A stretch of 44,944 bases of DNA from Candidatus Stackebrandtia excrementipullorum. GTDB lineage: Bacteria > Actinomycetota > Actinomycetes > Mycobacteriales > Micromonosporaceae. Shown in pieces: positions 27,025 through 34,603 of the stretch (positions are counted from its first letter, which is position 1; the number at the start of each line of letters is the position of its first letter). A program made the position numbers and the translations under genes. The notes under the pieces were generated by a model. It was not told where the DNA came from. It saw only the letters and a list, made by a program, of their open reading frames with translations, and did no database searches. The stretch lies in the NCBI GenBank assembly GCA_019113825.1, contig DXGR01000004.1, positions 1-44,944 of the forward strand. Direction: 5' to 3'.

Positions 27025-27998
27025 ATCCGATACCGTCGTCGGTGACAACGACCGGTGCACGAGAGTCGTTGGGCGCGTTGCGCCGTGAGGTGGGAAAGGT
27101 CGTCGTCGGTCAGGATTCGACCATTTCCGGCATGGTTCTGGCCCTGTTGTGCCGTGGCCATGTGCTGTTGGAGGGTGTCCCCGGTGTGGCGAAGACGCTT
27201 CTTGTGCGGGCCATGGCACAGGCGCTGTCCCTCGACACCAAAAGGCTTCAGTTCACCCCCGATCTGATGCCCGGCGATGTCACCGGGTCATTGGTTTACG
27301 ACGCCCACACCGCCCGGTTCGAGTTTCAGGAGGGTCCGGTCTTCACTAACCTCCTACTGGCCGACGAGATCAACCGGACGCCTCCGAAGACGCAGGCAGC
27401 CCTGTTGGAGGTCATGGAGGAGAAACAGGTCTCGGTTGAGGGCTCACCGCGGCCACTTCCGACGCCGTTCTGTGTGGCCGCCACCCAAAACCCGATCGAG
27501 CACGAGGGCACCTACCCGTTGCCGGAGGCACAACTCGACCGGTTTTTGTTGAAACTGACCGTGGAACCCCCGTCCCGCAACGACGAGGTGACCATCCTCA
27601 GGAATCATCACCGTGGATTCAACCCGCATGACCTGGCCGCCGCGGGACTGCAACCGGTGGCCGGCGCCGCCGATTTGGCCACCGCACAACAGGCCGTGGA
27701 CACGGTCACGGTGACCGACGCCGTGCTCACCTACATTGTGGATCTATGTCAGGCGACCCGGCGTTCGCCGTCGTTGTCCCTGGGCGCCTCTCCCCGCGCC
27801 GCCACGGCCCTGTTGGCGGTCTCGAAGGCGTGGGCTTGGCTGAGCGGCCGTGAATACGTCACACCCGACGACGTCAAGGCACTAGCCAGTGCGACACTGC
27901 GGCACCGGATCCTGGTTCGCCCGGAGGCCGAACTGGAGGGCGTCACCCCCGACGACGTGCTGAACTCCCTGCTGGCCAGCGTCCCCACACCGCGATGA
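27021..27998 (+). CDS. MoxR-family AAA+ ATPase
   Basis: 325 residues from GTG 27021, in a GTGA overlap with the previous stop. AAA-3 domain (about 45-175): Walker A EGVPGVAKT, the segment RLQFTPDLMPGDVTG, Walker B LLLADEINRTPPKTQAAL, sensor-1 VAATQNPIEHEGTYPLPEAQ and the arginine-finger region LDRFLLK. The C-terminal lid includes SPRAATALL and YVTPDDVKALA. MoxR proteins act as chaperone-like ATPases and often pair with DUF58/VWA partners, as here with the next gene. The actual client is unknown. Confidence 0.95.
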   Translation: MNPIPSSVTTTGARESLGALRREVGKVVVGQDSTISGMVLALLCRGHVLLEGVPGVAKTLLVRAMAQALSLDTKRLQFTPDLMPGDVTGSLVYDAHTARFEFQEGPVFTNLLLADEINRTPPKTQAALLEVMEEKQVSVEGSPRPLPTPFCVAATQNPIEHEGTYPLPEAQLDRFLLKLTVEPPSRNDEVTILRNHHRGFNPHDLAAAGLQPVAGAADLATAQQAVDTVTVTDAVLTYIVDLCQATRRSPSLSLGASPRAATALLAVSKAWAWLSGREYVTPDDVKALASATLRHRILVRPEAELEGVTPDDVLNSLLASVPTPR

Positions 27999-29305
27999 TC
28001 ACCTGGCGGCCGGTGGCGCTACTCGGCGTCGGACTCGTCACGCTTCCACTGTGGCCTGCACCGTGGTTCGGTCTACTGTTCTGGCTGATCCTCATCGCAG
28101 TACTTTGTGTTGTCGACCTTCTCCTGGCCGCCGACCCGAACCGGATCTCGATGGAACGCAGCGGCGATTCCGTGGTGCAATTGGGGAAGTCGGCCACGGT
28201 CGTCTTGAACGTGACCAACACCGGAGCCAAGCCGCTTCGCGGAATGATCCGAGACGCGTGGACGCCCTCGGCGGGGGCCGACAACGAACACTATTCGGTG
28301 AACCTGGCCCCCGGCACGATCGCGCGTTTGACAACCCGCCTGACTCCGACGCGGCGCGGTGATCGGCATGCGGCACGTGTAACCGTCCGATCGTTTGGGC
28401 CGCTTCGTTTCGCCGATCGCCAAACCCGACACGGGGCCTCTCGTCGCTTGACTCCGCAGTGGCGAATCAGGGTCCTGCCCCCGTTCCACAGTCGGCGCCA
28501 CCTCAACGAGAAGGTCGCGAGGCTACGTGTCATCGAGGGGACCGTGTCCATGCGCGGGCGCGGCCAGGGTACCGAGTTCGACGCCCTGCGCGAGTACGTT
28601 CCCGGCGACGACGTGCGGTCCATCGACTGGCGCGCATCCGCCCGTAGCTCGTCGATCGTGGTCAAGAACTGGCGCGTGGAAAGGGATCGCCGTATCGTCT
28701 CGGTCATCGACACCGGGCGCACCTCTGCGGTCCGGATCGGCGACGAACCACGGCTCGACGCCCAGATCGAGGCATGTCTGCTGCTGTCGGCGGTCGCCTC
28801 GCTGGCCGGCGACCAGGTGGACGCTCTGGCAGTGGACACCGAGATCCGAGCCGCCGTCACCGGCGGTACCGACCGCACCGTGATCCCTCGCCTCATGCAG
28901 GCGACGGCTCCGTTGGAGCCGTCGCTGGTCGAGACCGATTTCGGGCTGGTGGTATCCGAGGTCCTTCGGAGGGAGGCCAAGCAGGCGCTGGTGGTGCTGT
29001 TCACGTCGCTGGAGCCGGGCGTCATCGCCGAATCGTTGCTGCCGTCGTTGCCGTCCCTGGCCACCCGCCACAGGGTGGTCGTCGCCGCCGTCTCCGATCC
29101 GGAGGTCGAACGGCTGCGGCACAGCCGTGGCAACCTGCAGGACGTGTACAGGGCTGCAGCGGCAGAGCAGGCGCTGGTGGAACGACGCAAGGTGGCGGCG
29201 GCCCTGGCGCGTTACGGCGTCGAGGTCATCGACGAGCCGGCCACGACCTTCGCCTCCACGGTCGTCGACCGGTATCTCATGCTTAAAGCCACCGGGCGAC
29301 TATAA
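27995..29305 (+). CDS. DUF58 (VWA-like) protein, MoxR partner
   Basis: 436 residues, ATGA overlap with the MoxR gene. Two membrane helices at the N-terminus (about 4-42) are followed by a beta-rich extracytoplasmic or linker region (50-150), then the DUF58 signature: GRGQGTEFDALREYVPGDD, VRSIDWRASAR, VKNWRVERDRRIVSVIDTGR. The aspartates of the VIDTGR strand, with later acidic residues, resemble the MIDAS site of von Willebrand A domains. This is the last gene of the five-gene operon, and a bidirectional hairpin follows. SpoIIM and RDD genes, which commonly complete this set in other actinobacteria, are instead found 5.5 kb away at 34854-36853. Confidence 0.92.
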   Translation: MITWRPVALLGVGLVTLPLWPAPWFGLLFWLILIAVLCVVDLLLAADPNRISMERSGDSVVQLGKSATVVLNVTNTGAKPLRGMIRDAWTPSAGADNEHYSVNLAPGTIARLTTRLTPTRRGDRHAARVTVRSFGPLRFADRQTRHGASRRLTPQWRIRVLPPFHSRRHLNEKVARLRVIEGTVSMRGRGQGTEFDALREYVPGDDVRSIDWRASARSSSIVVKNWRVERDRRIVSVIDTGRTSAVRIGDEPRLDAQIEACLLLSAVASLAGDQVDALAVDTEIRAAVTGGTDRTVIPRLMQATAPLEPSLVETDFGLVVSEVLRREAKQALVVLFTSLEPGVIAESLLPSLPSLATRHRVVVAAVSDPEVERLRHSRGNLQDVYRAAAAEQALVERRKVAAALARYGVEVIDEPATTFASTVVDRYLMLKATGRL

Positions 29306-29323
29306 AACCGTCGGCGGAGTCGA

Positions 29324-29357
29324 ATCGTGGGGCGGACCCGTTCGCCCGCCCCACGAT
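29324..29357. terminator. Bidirectional terminator between DUF58 and 3-hydroxyacyl-CoA dehydrogenase genes
   Basis: Perfect 12-bp stem (29324-29335 with 29346-29357) and 10-nt loop, centred in the 61-base gap between convergent genes. No U-tract on either strand. Confidence 0.75.
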
Positions 29358-29366
29358 CGGACGTCG

Positions 29367-30221
29367 TTAGCCGCCGTATTCGTAGAAACCCTTACCCGTC
29401 TTGCGCCCGTAGTCGCCGGCGGCAACCATGCGGGACAGCAATTCCGGAGGGAAGAACTTGTCGTCTCCGGTGTCGATGTGGATATTGCGCGTCGCGTTCA
29501 GCAGCACGTCCAGCCCGGTCAGGTCCGTGGTCGCCAACGGCCCCATCGCGTGCCCGAAACCGAGTTTGCAGGCCACGTCGAGGTCTTCGGCGGAGATGAC
29601 CCCGTTTTCGACCAGCGACACCGCCTCCATCACCAATGCACAGATCATGCGGGTAGTGGCGAACCCGGCCACGTCTCGATTGACGACGACGCAGGTCTTT
29701 CCGATCTCCTCCGCGAACGCTCGTGCGGTCGCCAGGGCCGCGTCACTCGTCTTGAGGCCACGCACCAGCTCACACAACTGCATCAACGGCACCGGCGAGA
29801 AGAAGTGTGTGCCGACGACCTGTTCGGGGCGTTTGGTCGCCGCCGCGATCTGCGTGATCGGAATGGCCGACGTGTTGGTGGCCAAAACCGCATCGTCCTT
29901 GCAGATGTCGTCGAGGGCGGCGAACACCTCTTGCTTGGCCTCAAGCTTCTCGAACACCGCCTCGACGACGAGGTCCGCGTCGGCGGCCGCGGAAAGGTCG
30001 GTTGTCGTGGTGATACGCGAAAGAGCGGCCTCGGCGTCCTCGGCGCTCATCTTTCCTTTGTCGGTGAACTTTTGCAGCGACGCACTGATACCGGCGACGC
30101 CGCGTTCGGTCGCCTCGTCGGTCAGGTCGCGCAACGTGACCTGCCAACCGGCGACCGCCGCCACCTGCGCGATACCCGCGCCCATCAACCCCGCTCCGAT
30201 AATGGCTACCTGACCCGCCAT
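29367..30221 (-). CDS. 3-hydroxyacyl-CoA (3-hydroxybutyryl-CoA) dehydrogenase
   Basis: 284 residues from ATG 30221, with AGGAGG upstream (CGGTAGGAGGAGTGAGCCC). N-terminal NAD-binding fold: VAIIGAGLMGAGIAQVAAVA; catalytic His in THFFSPVPLMQLCELVRG and the downstream conserved Asn in VVVNRDVAGFATTRM; the C-terminal dimerisation domain ends GRKTGKGFYEYGG. It oxidises (S)-3-hydroxyacyl-CoA, most likely the short-chain substrate, in fatty-acid or butyrate/acetoacetyl-CoA metabolism. No hydratase, thiolase or acyl-CoA dehydrogenase gene is adjacent. It is divergent from the cobalamin adenosyltransferase gene with a 72-base promoter gap and convergent with the MoxR operon. Confidence 0.93.
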   Translation of the reverse strand: MAGQVAIIGAGLMGAGIAQVAAVAGWQVTLRDLTDEATERGVAGISASLQKFTDKGKMSAEDAEAALSRITTTTDLSAAADADLVVEAVFEKLEAKQEVFAALDDICKDDAVLATNTSAIPITQIAAATKRPEQVVGTHFFSPVPLMQLCELVRGLKTSDAALATARAFAEEIGKTCVVVNRDVAGFATTRMICALVMEAVSLVENGVISAEDLDVACKLGFGHAMGPLATTDLTGLDVLLNATRNIHIDTGDDKFFPPELLSRMVAAGDYGRKTGKGFYEYGG

Positions 30222-30293
30222 GGGCTCACTCCTCCTACCGATGGGTAACACCGTTGACCTTAACGGGTACTCAGGGGCCGGTAGGGTCGGGCC

Positions 30294-30866
30294 ATGAGCG
30301 TGCACCTGACCAAGATCTATACCAAGACCGGCGATGAAGGCACCACCGGGTTGTCCGACTTCAGTCGGGTACCCAAGACGGACCCGCGGATCGTGGCCTA
30401 CGCCGATGTGGACGAGACGAACGCGGTCGTCGGCGTCGCCGTGGCGGCGGGTGGTCTGACCGACGAGATGGCGGACGTGCTGACGCGGGTTCAAAACGAC
30501 CTGTTCGACGTCGGGGCGGACTTGTCGACTCCTGTGCAGGAGAACCCGAAATATCCGCCGTTGCGTATCACCGACGCCTACGTTACGAGGCTGGAGAACT
30601 GGTGCGACGAGTTCAACGCCCGCGTCGGGAAGCTCAACTCGTTCATCCTGCGCGGCGGAACACCCGGCGCGGCGTACCTTCACCAGGCCTGCACGGTCGC
30701 GCGCCGGGCCGAACGATCCACCTGGGCTCTGATGGAGAGTTACCCCGACAACACCCACAAACTGCCCACGGTGTACCTGAATCGTTTGTCGGACCTGTTG
30801 TTCATCCTTGCCCGGGTCGCCAACGACGGCAACGACGTTCTGTGGAAGCCCGCCGAGAACGCCTGA
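30294..30866 (+). CDS. PduO-type cob(I)alamin adenosyltransferase
   Basis: 190 residues, the normal length. The ATP-binding N-terminus YTKTGDEGTTGLSDFSRVPK, the helix AYADVDETNAVVGVA, the cobalamin-site stretch FILRGGTPGAAYLHQACTVARRAER and the C-terminal VYLNRLSDLLFILARVAN are all typical. The enzyme transfers the adenosyl group of ATP to cob(I)alamin, making coenzyme B12 for radical enzymes such as methylmalonyl-CoA mutase or ribonucleotide reductase. The gene is a single-gene unit on the plus strand. Its TGA (30864-30866) lies nine bases from the stop of the convergent DUF2550 gene, and both stops sit in the arms of one small hairpin (30864-30878). Confidence 0.95.
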   Translation: MSVHLTKIYTKTGDEGTTGLSDFSRVPKTDPRIVAYADVDETNAVVGVAVAAGGLTDEMADVLTRVQNDLFDVGADLSTPVQENPKYPPLRITDAYVTRLENWCDEFNARVGKLNSFILRGGTPGAAYLHQACTVARRAERSTWALMESYPDNTHKLPTVYLNRLSDLLFILARVANDGNDVLWKPAENA

Positions 30867-30875
30867 CCCGCCGGG

Positions 30876-31328
30876 TCAACGCTGCGGTTCATCCGGGTGA
30901 TAATGCGTTGAGGCCGCCCCGGGTGGGGCGGCCTCAAGCCAAGAAAGAAAGCCGGTCATCGCGGACTGGGTCATGGCGAGTTCAACCTGGCCGCGCGGAG
31001 ACTGGCAACACAAGATCTCAATGCTGGGTGGAAATACCTGTCGCTCGGCGCCTTCCGGGTTCCGGCGTTCTTCCACCTTCATGTCGACGCGATCCAACGT
31101 GTATTTGGGGCGAAGCGAATAGCTGAACATCCGATACCAGGCGAGCCGTCCCTGATCGAAGCGCCCGAAACCGGGCGCCCATCCCCTACCCGGGACCCGC
31201 TGGTAGAGCCGTACCGCCATGGCGATGGCTCCGTCACGTGTCAGGAAGGCGCGCCGCGCAAACAGCACTCCCAGTGCCAGACCTGCCAGGACGGGCACAG
31301 CGGCAACGGCGAGGATCGTCTCAATCAT
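30876..31328 (-). CDS. DUF2550 family protein
   Basis: 150 residues. One N-terminal membrane helix (about 3-25, ILAVAAVPVLAGLALGVLF) followed by a basic and beta-rich cytoplasmic domain with WAPGFGRFDQGRLAWYRMFS, KYTLDRVDMKVEERRNP and SPRGQVELAMTQSAMTGFLSWLEAAPP. The family is restricted to actinobacteria and regularly follows atpC, as here (33 bases); its function is unknown. The last codons contain a 13-bp hairpin (30908-30937) that on the plus strand lies 42 bases past the convergent adenosyltransferase gene, so this 3' end appears to double as that gene's terminator. Confidence 0.85.
   Translation of the reverse strand: MIETILAVAAVPVLAGLALGVLFARRAFLTRDGAIAMAVRLYQRVPGRGWAPGFGRFDQGRLAWYRMFSYSLRPKYTLDRVDMKVEERRNPEGAERQVFPPSIEILCCQSPRGQVELAMTQSAMTGFLSWLEAAPPGAASTHYHPDEPQR
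30908..30937 (+). terminator. Hairpin inside the DUF2550 3' end, probable terminator for the adenosyltransferase gene
   Basis: Perfect 13-bp stem (30908-30920 with 30925-30937) and 4-nt loop GGGT. On the plus strand it follows the adenosyltransferase stop by 41 bases and is then followed by GCCAAGAAAG without a U-tract. It codes antisense to the DUF2550 C-terminus. Confidence 0.6.
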
Positions 31329-31361
31329 CTGGCGCCCACCCTGCCGTCACACCCCGTTGTC

Positions 31362-31649
31362 TCAGTGTCCGGTCGGAGCGGCTTCGGCCGGCTCGCACGA
31401 CTCGGCGAGTACCGTGGCCCCGTCGCCGGTCACCGACAGAAACCCGCCGTTGACCCGCCAGACCATTTCCGGTCCTTCCACGGTCTTGACTCGGACGGTC
31501 CCGGGGTCGGCCAACTGACCCAACAGAGGGGCGTGACCGGGAAGAACTCCCAGCTCACCTTCGGTGGTGCGGGCGGTCAACATCGTGGCCTGACCGGACC
31601 AGATCTTCTCCTCGACGGCGACCAGTTCTACGTTCAGCGGCTCTGCCAC
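31362..31649 (-). CDS. atpC: F1F0 ATP synthase epsilon subunit, short form, detached from the atp operon
   Basis: 95 residues from GTG 31649, with GAGGAG just upstream; the open frame extends further (ATG 31703) but lacks a site. The sequence is the N-terminal beta-sandwich of epsilon: LNVELVAVEEKIWSGQATML, TTEGELGVLPGHAPLLGQL and VNGGFLSVTGDGATVLAES. The C-terminal helical hairpin present in longer epsilons is missing; short forms of this kind occur in some Micromonosporales. Epsilon couples the F1 central stalk to the c-ring and modulates ATPase activity. Normally atpD precedes it directly. Here 296 non-coding bases and a histidine phosphatase gene lie upstream, so it is detached from the rest of the operon, though DUF2550 still follows. 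Confidence 0.88.
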   Translation of the reverse strand: MAEPLNVELVAVEEKIWSGQATMLTARTTEGELGVLPGHAPLLGQLADPGTVRVKTVEGPEMVWRVNGGFLSVTGDGATVLAESCEPAEAAPTGH

Positions 31650-31945
31650 GATGCTCCTCGATTGTGCTAGCGGGGTCGGTGCCTGCGAGTTTAACGGCTC
31701 CATGGGGAACCGCGACCTGCGGTGCCCTCACCACGACGGCGGTCACCTCAACCGGTGGTGACGCCGCAGTTCACCGTATCGCAGTGCCCACGGTCACCGT
31801 CCGGTCCACCGGGGGGATACGCGAGGCGCGCCCCCTGTCGTACGGTTCTCGGCCGGTTCGCATGGTCGGCAGCAGGTCTGTCGACCTGGGGCGGTGATGA
31901 ACCGTCGCAAATCTCGTCACCCGTCGACGGCGATCCTCAAAGGAG
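31650..31945. other. Non-coding stretch upstream of atpC
   Basis: 296 bases between the histidine phosphatase stop and the atpC start. I see no credible gene, no remnant of atpD in any frame, and only weak hairpins (for example GTCACC/GGTGAC around 31739-31762). It presumably holds the atpC promoter. Confidence 0.5.
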
Positions 31946-32560
31946 TCAGTACCGGAGATCGTCGGGATATTCGACGCCACGCAGATCGGACGCCAAATGC
32001 CCGGTGTCGTTGACACACAGGACGCGCGGTGGAAACCGGTCGTGGAACCGGATCACGGTAAGCCCACAGTGGTAGTCCACGGGCCGCAGCCACCCATGGG
32101 CGGGAGCGTCCAACGCGCATGCGACGAAATAGTTGATGAGGTTGCCGTGACTGATAACCAGATCCCGCCGGTCGGTGGAACCCACTCGGCTGTAGTTCTC
32201 CCACGCGCGTTGTGCCTGAGCGGCACCGCCGTCGAGGACCACGCCGGGCAGACGGTCGAAGTAATCCCGTTGGGCCTGTGTCAACACGTCGTCGGCCGGG
32301 CGGGCGGGTACACATTCACGCAGTAGTTCGTCGCCGTGTCGCGGCACCAAGGTCAGCGAGAACGCCAGGATGTCCGCGGTCTCGACGGCCTGCAGCGCGG
32401 TGGAGTGGTATATACCGTCGAAAGGGACCTCGGCCAGGCGATCCCCCAGAGCCGCCGCCTGTGTCATGCCGAGATCGTTGAGGGTTCCGCCGTTAACGGG
32501 GTCCTCGGGATCGGGGTCGGCGGCGGCGTGCCGGACCAAATAGAGCAACCGACTGGCCAC
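31946..32560 (-). CDS. Histidine phosphatase superfamily protein (phosphoglycerate-mutase-like)
   Basis: 204 residues from GTG 32560, preceded by AAAGGA at seven bases; an upstream in-frame ATG (32674) would add 38 residues that overlap the neighbouring gene. The phospho-acceptor motif LLYLVRHAAAD is at the N-terminus (RHA variant of RHG), followed by NDLGMTQAAALGDRLAEVPFD and STALQAVETADIL; the second catalytic His is in LVISHGNLINYFVAC. The substrate cannot be told from sequence: family members act on sugar phosphates, phosphoproteins or nucleotides. It is on the minus strand downstream of two unknown genes and upstream of atpC. Confidence 0.88.
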   Translation of the reverse strand: MASRLLYLVRHAAADPDPEDPVNGGTLNDLGMTQAAALGDRLAEVPFDGIYHSTALQAVETADILAFSLTLVPRHGDELLRECVPARPADDVLTQAQRDYFDRLPGVVLDGGAAQAQRAWENYSRVGSTDRRDLVISHGNLINYFVACALDAPAHGWLRPVDYHCGLTVIRFHDRFPPRVLCVNDTGHLASDLRGVEYPDDLRY

Positions 32561-32631
32561 CGAGATTCCTTTCGACAACGAGGATCGGTGGATCGATGAT
32601 GCCCTATTGAAGCAACCGGTGGAAGGCCGGT

Positions 32632-33012
32632 TCAGCCGTCCGTTTCCCGGTTGGCGTTCGACTCTTTCAAGCACAGCCCCGCAATGGCATTGGCAAAGGA
32701 CCAGATATCGGTCTCTATGCGAATGGCGTAGCCCGCGCCTTGCCTAATGTGGTCCGAGTCGGGTTCCTCGTCGAGCATCGCCATGGCCGTTTTACGCAGA
32801 GATGTGGCTTCCACGCCGCACTCAACGATTCCCGACCACAGCTCCGGCGACACGTGTCCTTCCGACAGCTCCGATCGAAACCCCCGCAACCGGTCTCGCA
32901 GCGTGATCAATCGCTGGCGTTCCGCCGGTCGAAATCCGGGAATCTCGGCATCCACCAGGAATCCGCCTCTCTCGCAGCCGTCGCTGTATGAACTCCACAC
33001 GCTACGCCGCAT
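32632..33012 (-). CDS. Unknown protein, 126 aa
   Basis: Reading frame ending at TGA 32632. ATG 33012 (MRRSVWSSYSDGCERG) is used; GTG 33096 would add 28 residues with a hydrophobic stretch (AALTWWFHSG). The body is helical and charged: IPGFRPAERQRLITLRDRLRGF, HVSPELWSGIVECGVEA, and a C-terminal EPDSDHIRQGAGYAIRIETD. There is one short hydrophobic helix near the end (IWSFANAIAGLCL). I do not recognise a family. It lies between an unknown 110-residue gene (113 bases upstream) and the histidine phosphatase gene (71 bases downstream), all on the minus strand, and may be transcribed with them. Confidence 0.5.
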   Translation of the reverse strand: MRRSVWSSYSDGCERGGFLVDAEIPGFRPAERQRLITLRDRLRGFRSELSEGHVSPELWSGIVECGVEATSLRKTAMAMLDEEPDSDHIRQGAGYAIRIETDIWSFANAIAGLCLKESNANRETDG

Positions 33013-33124
33013 CGGGCGTGATCGTCCACCTTCGTAGCGTCGGCGCGGCGCCCGACACAGCCGTCCGCTATGGAACCACCAGGTCAATGCGGCCACGGTG
33101 GCGGATATCGATTCGATTAACCGG

Positions 33125-33457
33125 TCACGTTCGAAACAACCCGGCGTGCGTTCTTCGTATCGCGGAGATCGCCGCTTCGCACCGCCGGGGGCAGGGGTCG
33201 ACGGCCATGAGATCGGAGACCATGACGGCAAGCTGGTCCCCCAGCCCCGTCTCGAAGGCCGGCGGCGGCACCGTGCGCCTCGGCGCACCCTCGGCCTCGG
33301 CCACGAGATCGGCAAGCTCCTGAATCAGCGCCCGCATGACCGCCACACGGTCGACACGGCCTTCGGGAGCGGGCAAACGCCATCGGGCGGGAGTCCAACC
33401 GGCCGTGCCCTGGATGACACGACGGGACTCCCGCCCGACGACTTCGATTGTTGACAT
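33125..33457 (-). CDS. Unknown protein, 110 aa
   Basis: Starts at ATG 33457, 12 bases after the stop of the Bax-inhibitor-1 gene, so the two are likely co-transcribed. The N-terminal half has STIEVVGRESRRVIQGTAGW and PARWRLPAPEGRVDRVAVMR, followed by the helix ALIQELADLVAEAEG, a Pro-rich link, and the helix FETGLGDQLAVMVSDLMAVD, ending with a small basic segment. No membrane segment or metal site is seen. The GWTPARWRLP segment looks conserved-like, but I cannot name the family. Confidence 0.6.
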   Translation of the reverse strand: MSTIEVVGRESRRVIQGTAGWTPARWRLPAPEGRVDRVAVMRALIQELADLVAEAEGAPRRTVPPPAFETGLGDQLAVMVSDLMAVDPCPRRCEAAISAIRRTHAGLFRT

Positions 33458-33469
33458 CGGCTGTCGTCG

Positions 33470-34267
33470 CTACTGCCTCAGGTAGCTCAGCAGACGCAGA
33501 ATGCTCAAGTACAGGAAGACGAGACCGGCGACCATGCCGAACGCCGCGACCCACGCCTGATTCTTGGGCGCGCCGTAGCGGACGCTCTGCTCGACCATGT
33601 CGAAGTCGAGGATGAAGGAGAAGGCACCCCAACCGACGAAGAACAGCGCAATGGCCCACTGGAGCAGTGTGACCTGGCCGGTTCCGTCGTTGAACAGGCC
33701 CAGGTTCATCCCGAAAAGACTGAGAACCATGTTGACCAACAGCAGGCCGGCGATACCTATACCGGAGCCGATCATGAACTTGGTGAAACGTGGGCTGTTC
33801 CGGACGATCTTGGCTTTGAACAGCAAGGCCATACCGAAGAACGTGCCGAAGGTGGCGACGATGGCCTGCAGAACGATACCCGAGTAGGCGAATTCGTAGG
33901 CGTAGCTGATGCCACCGAGCATGAGTCCGGCACCTGCCGCGTACAAGCTGGGCACAACGGGGTTGGCGAACAATTTGCCCGATCCCAGCCACGACGCCAA
34001 AATCGCACCGAGCGTGACCAGCATCCCGACGAACATCAGACCCTGAGCCGCCGCCGGGTTGATCGGCACCATGACCCAGGTGATCGCGCCCGCGACACCT
34101 GTGAGCAGGAGAAGCCCGGCGGTGCGGATGACGACGTCGTCCAGGGTCATCGGCTGCACCTGGGGCGGCGCACTCATCTGCCCGTACTGGCCGTATTCAG
34201 GGGCCATCTGGTGATTGTGCGCCTGGGACTGCAACATCCTGTTGAGTGCGGTGTTGTTACTCCGCAT
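33470..34267 (-). CDS. Bax inhibitor-1 / YccA family membrane protein
   Basis: 265 residues from ATG 34267, with a strong AAGGAGG about nine bases upstream. An N-terminal hydrophilic arm of about 45 residues is followed by seven membrane segments (about 57-75, 82-105, 112-132, 138-160, 170-195, 205-230, 238-262). The family pattern is clear in LLFKAKIVRNSPRFTKFM, LLQWAIALFFVGWGAFSFIL and the conserved acidic ILDFDMVEQSVRYGAPK, in which the Asp residues correspond to the di-aspartyl pH-sensing site of BI-1 proteins. Bacterial members form Ca2+-permeable, pH-dependent channels in studied cases. It leads the minus-strand string toward atpC. Confidence 0.92.
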   Translation of the reverse strand: MRSNNTALNRMLQSQAHNHQMAPEYGQYGQMSAPPQVQPMTLDDVVIRTAGLLLLTGVAGAITWVMVPINPAAAQGLMFVGMLVTLGAILASWLGSGKLFANPVVPSLYAAGAGLMLGGISYAYEFAYSGIVLQAIVATFGTFFGMALLFKAKIVRNSPRFTKFMIGSGIGIAGLLLVNMVLSLFGMNLGLFNDGTGQVTLLQWAIALFFVGWGAFSFILDFDMVEQSVRYGAPKNQAWVAAFGMVAGLVFLYLSILRLLSYLRQ

Positions 34268-34344
34268 CGCGGGGAACCTCCTTGGGACTTTTAGAGACCC
34301 CAAGCGTACTGGCCGAAGACAACGACTGTGTAAAGATGTTGCCT

Positions 34345-34593
34345 GTGTCGCACCCGACGATGGGGGAGGTCGGGCTTCGGCGAAGCCTGGCCGATCAGCT
34401 CGGTCTGCTTGCCCACCAGGAATTCGACGTCTTCGGCGGCGCTCCTCGACCGACCCGATGCGCCGTATGCCCGGGCGGGGCCTCTCAGTGTCCTCTCAGC
34501 ATCGTGGCCACCGTGTCGGCGCACCGCCCTCTATCGACCTTCATCGTCTCGTCACCGTGGGCCGCCATCACACCGATGGCGACGGTCAGGTGA
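34345..34593 (+). CDS. Possible small gene in the Bax-inhibitor / tRNA-Leu gap
   Basis: An open frame of 82 codons from GTG 34345 (or 77 from ATG 34360) with fairly high GC at third codon positions, ending just before the antisense tRNA gene. The translation begins MGEVGLRRSLADQLGLLAHQ and includes a cysteine cluster CAVCPGGASQC. No clear ribosome-binding site, no known family, and the antisense frame (34291-34524) is also open, so this may not be real. Apart from it, the 336-base stretch 34268-34603 shows nothing else. Confidence 0.25.
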   Translation: MSHPTMGEVGLRRSLADQLGLLAHQEFDVFGGAPRPTRCAVCPGGASQCPLSIVATVSAHRPLSTFIVSSPWAAITPMATVR

Positions 34594-34603
34594 CGATTGC
34601 CTG

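Noticed and set aside
31650-31945. Degraded atpD next to atpC
   Set aside because: No frame on the minus strand shows beta-subunit motifs or the usual C-terminal helices.
34291-34524. Minus-strand frame of 77 codons upstream of the Bax-inhibitor gene
   Set aside because: No ribosome-binding site, no recognisable motif, and a competing plus-strand frame; neither is convincing, and only the plus-strand one is listed, at low confidence.
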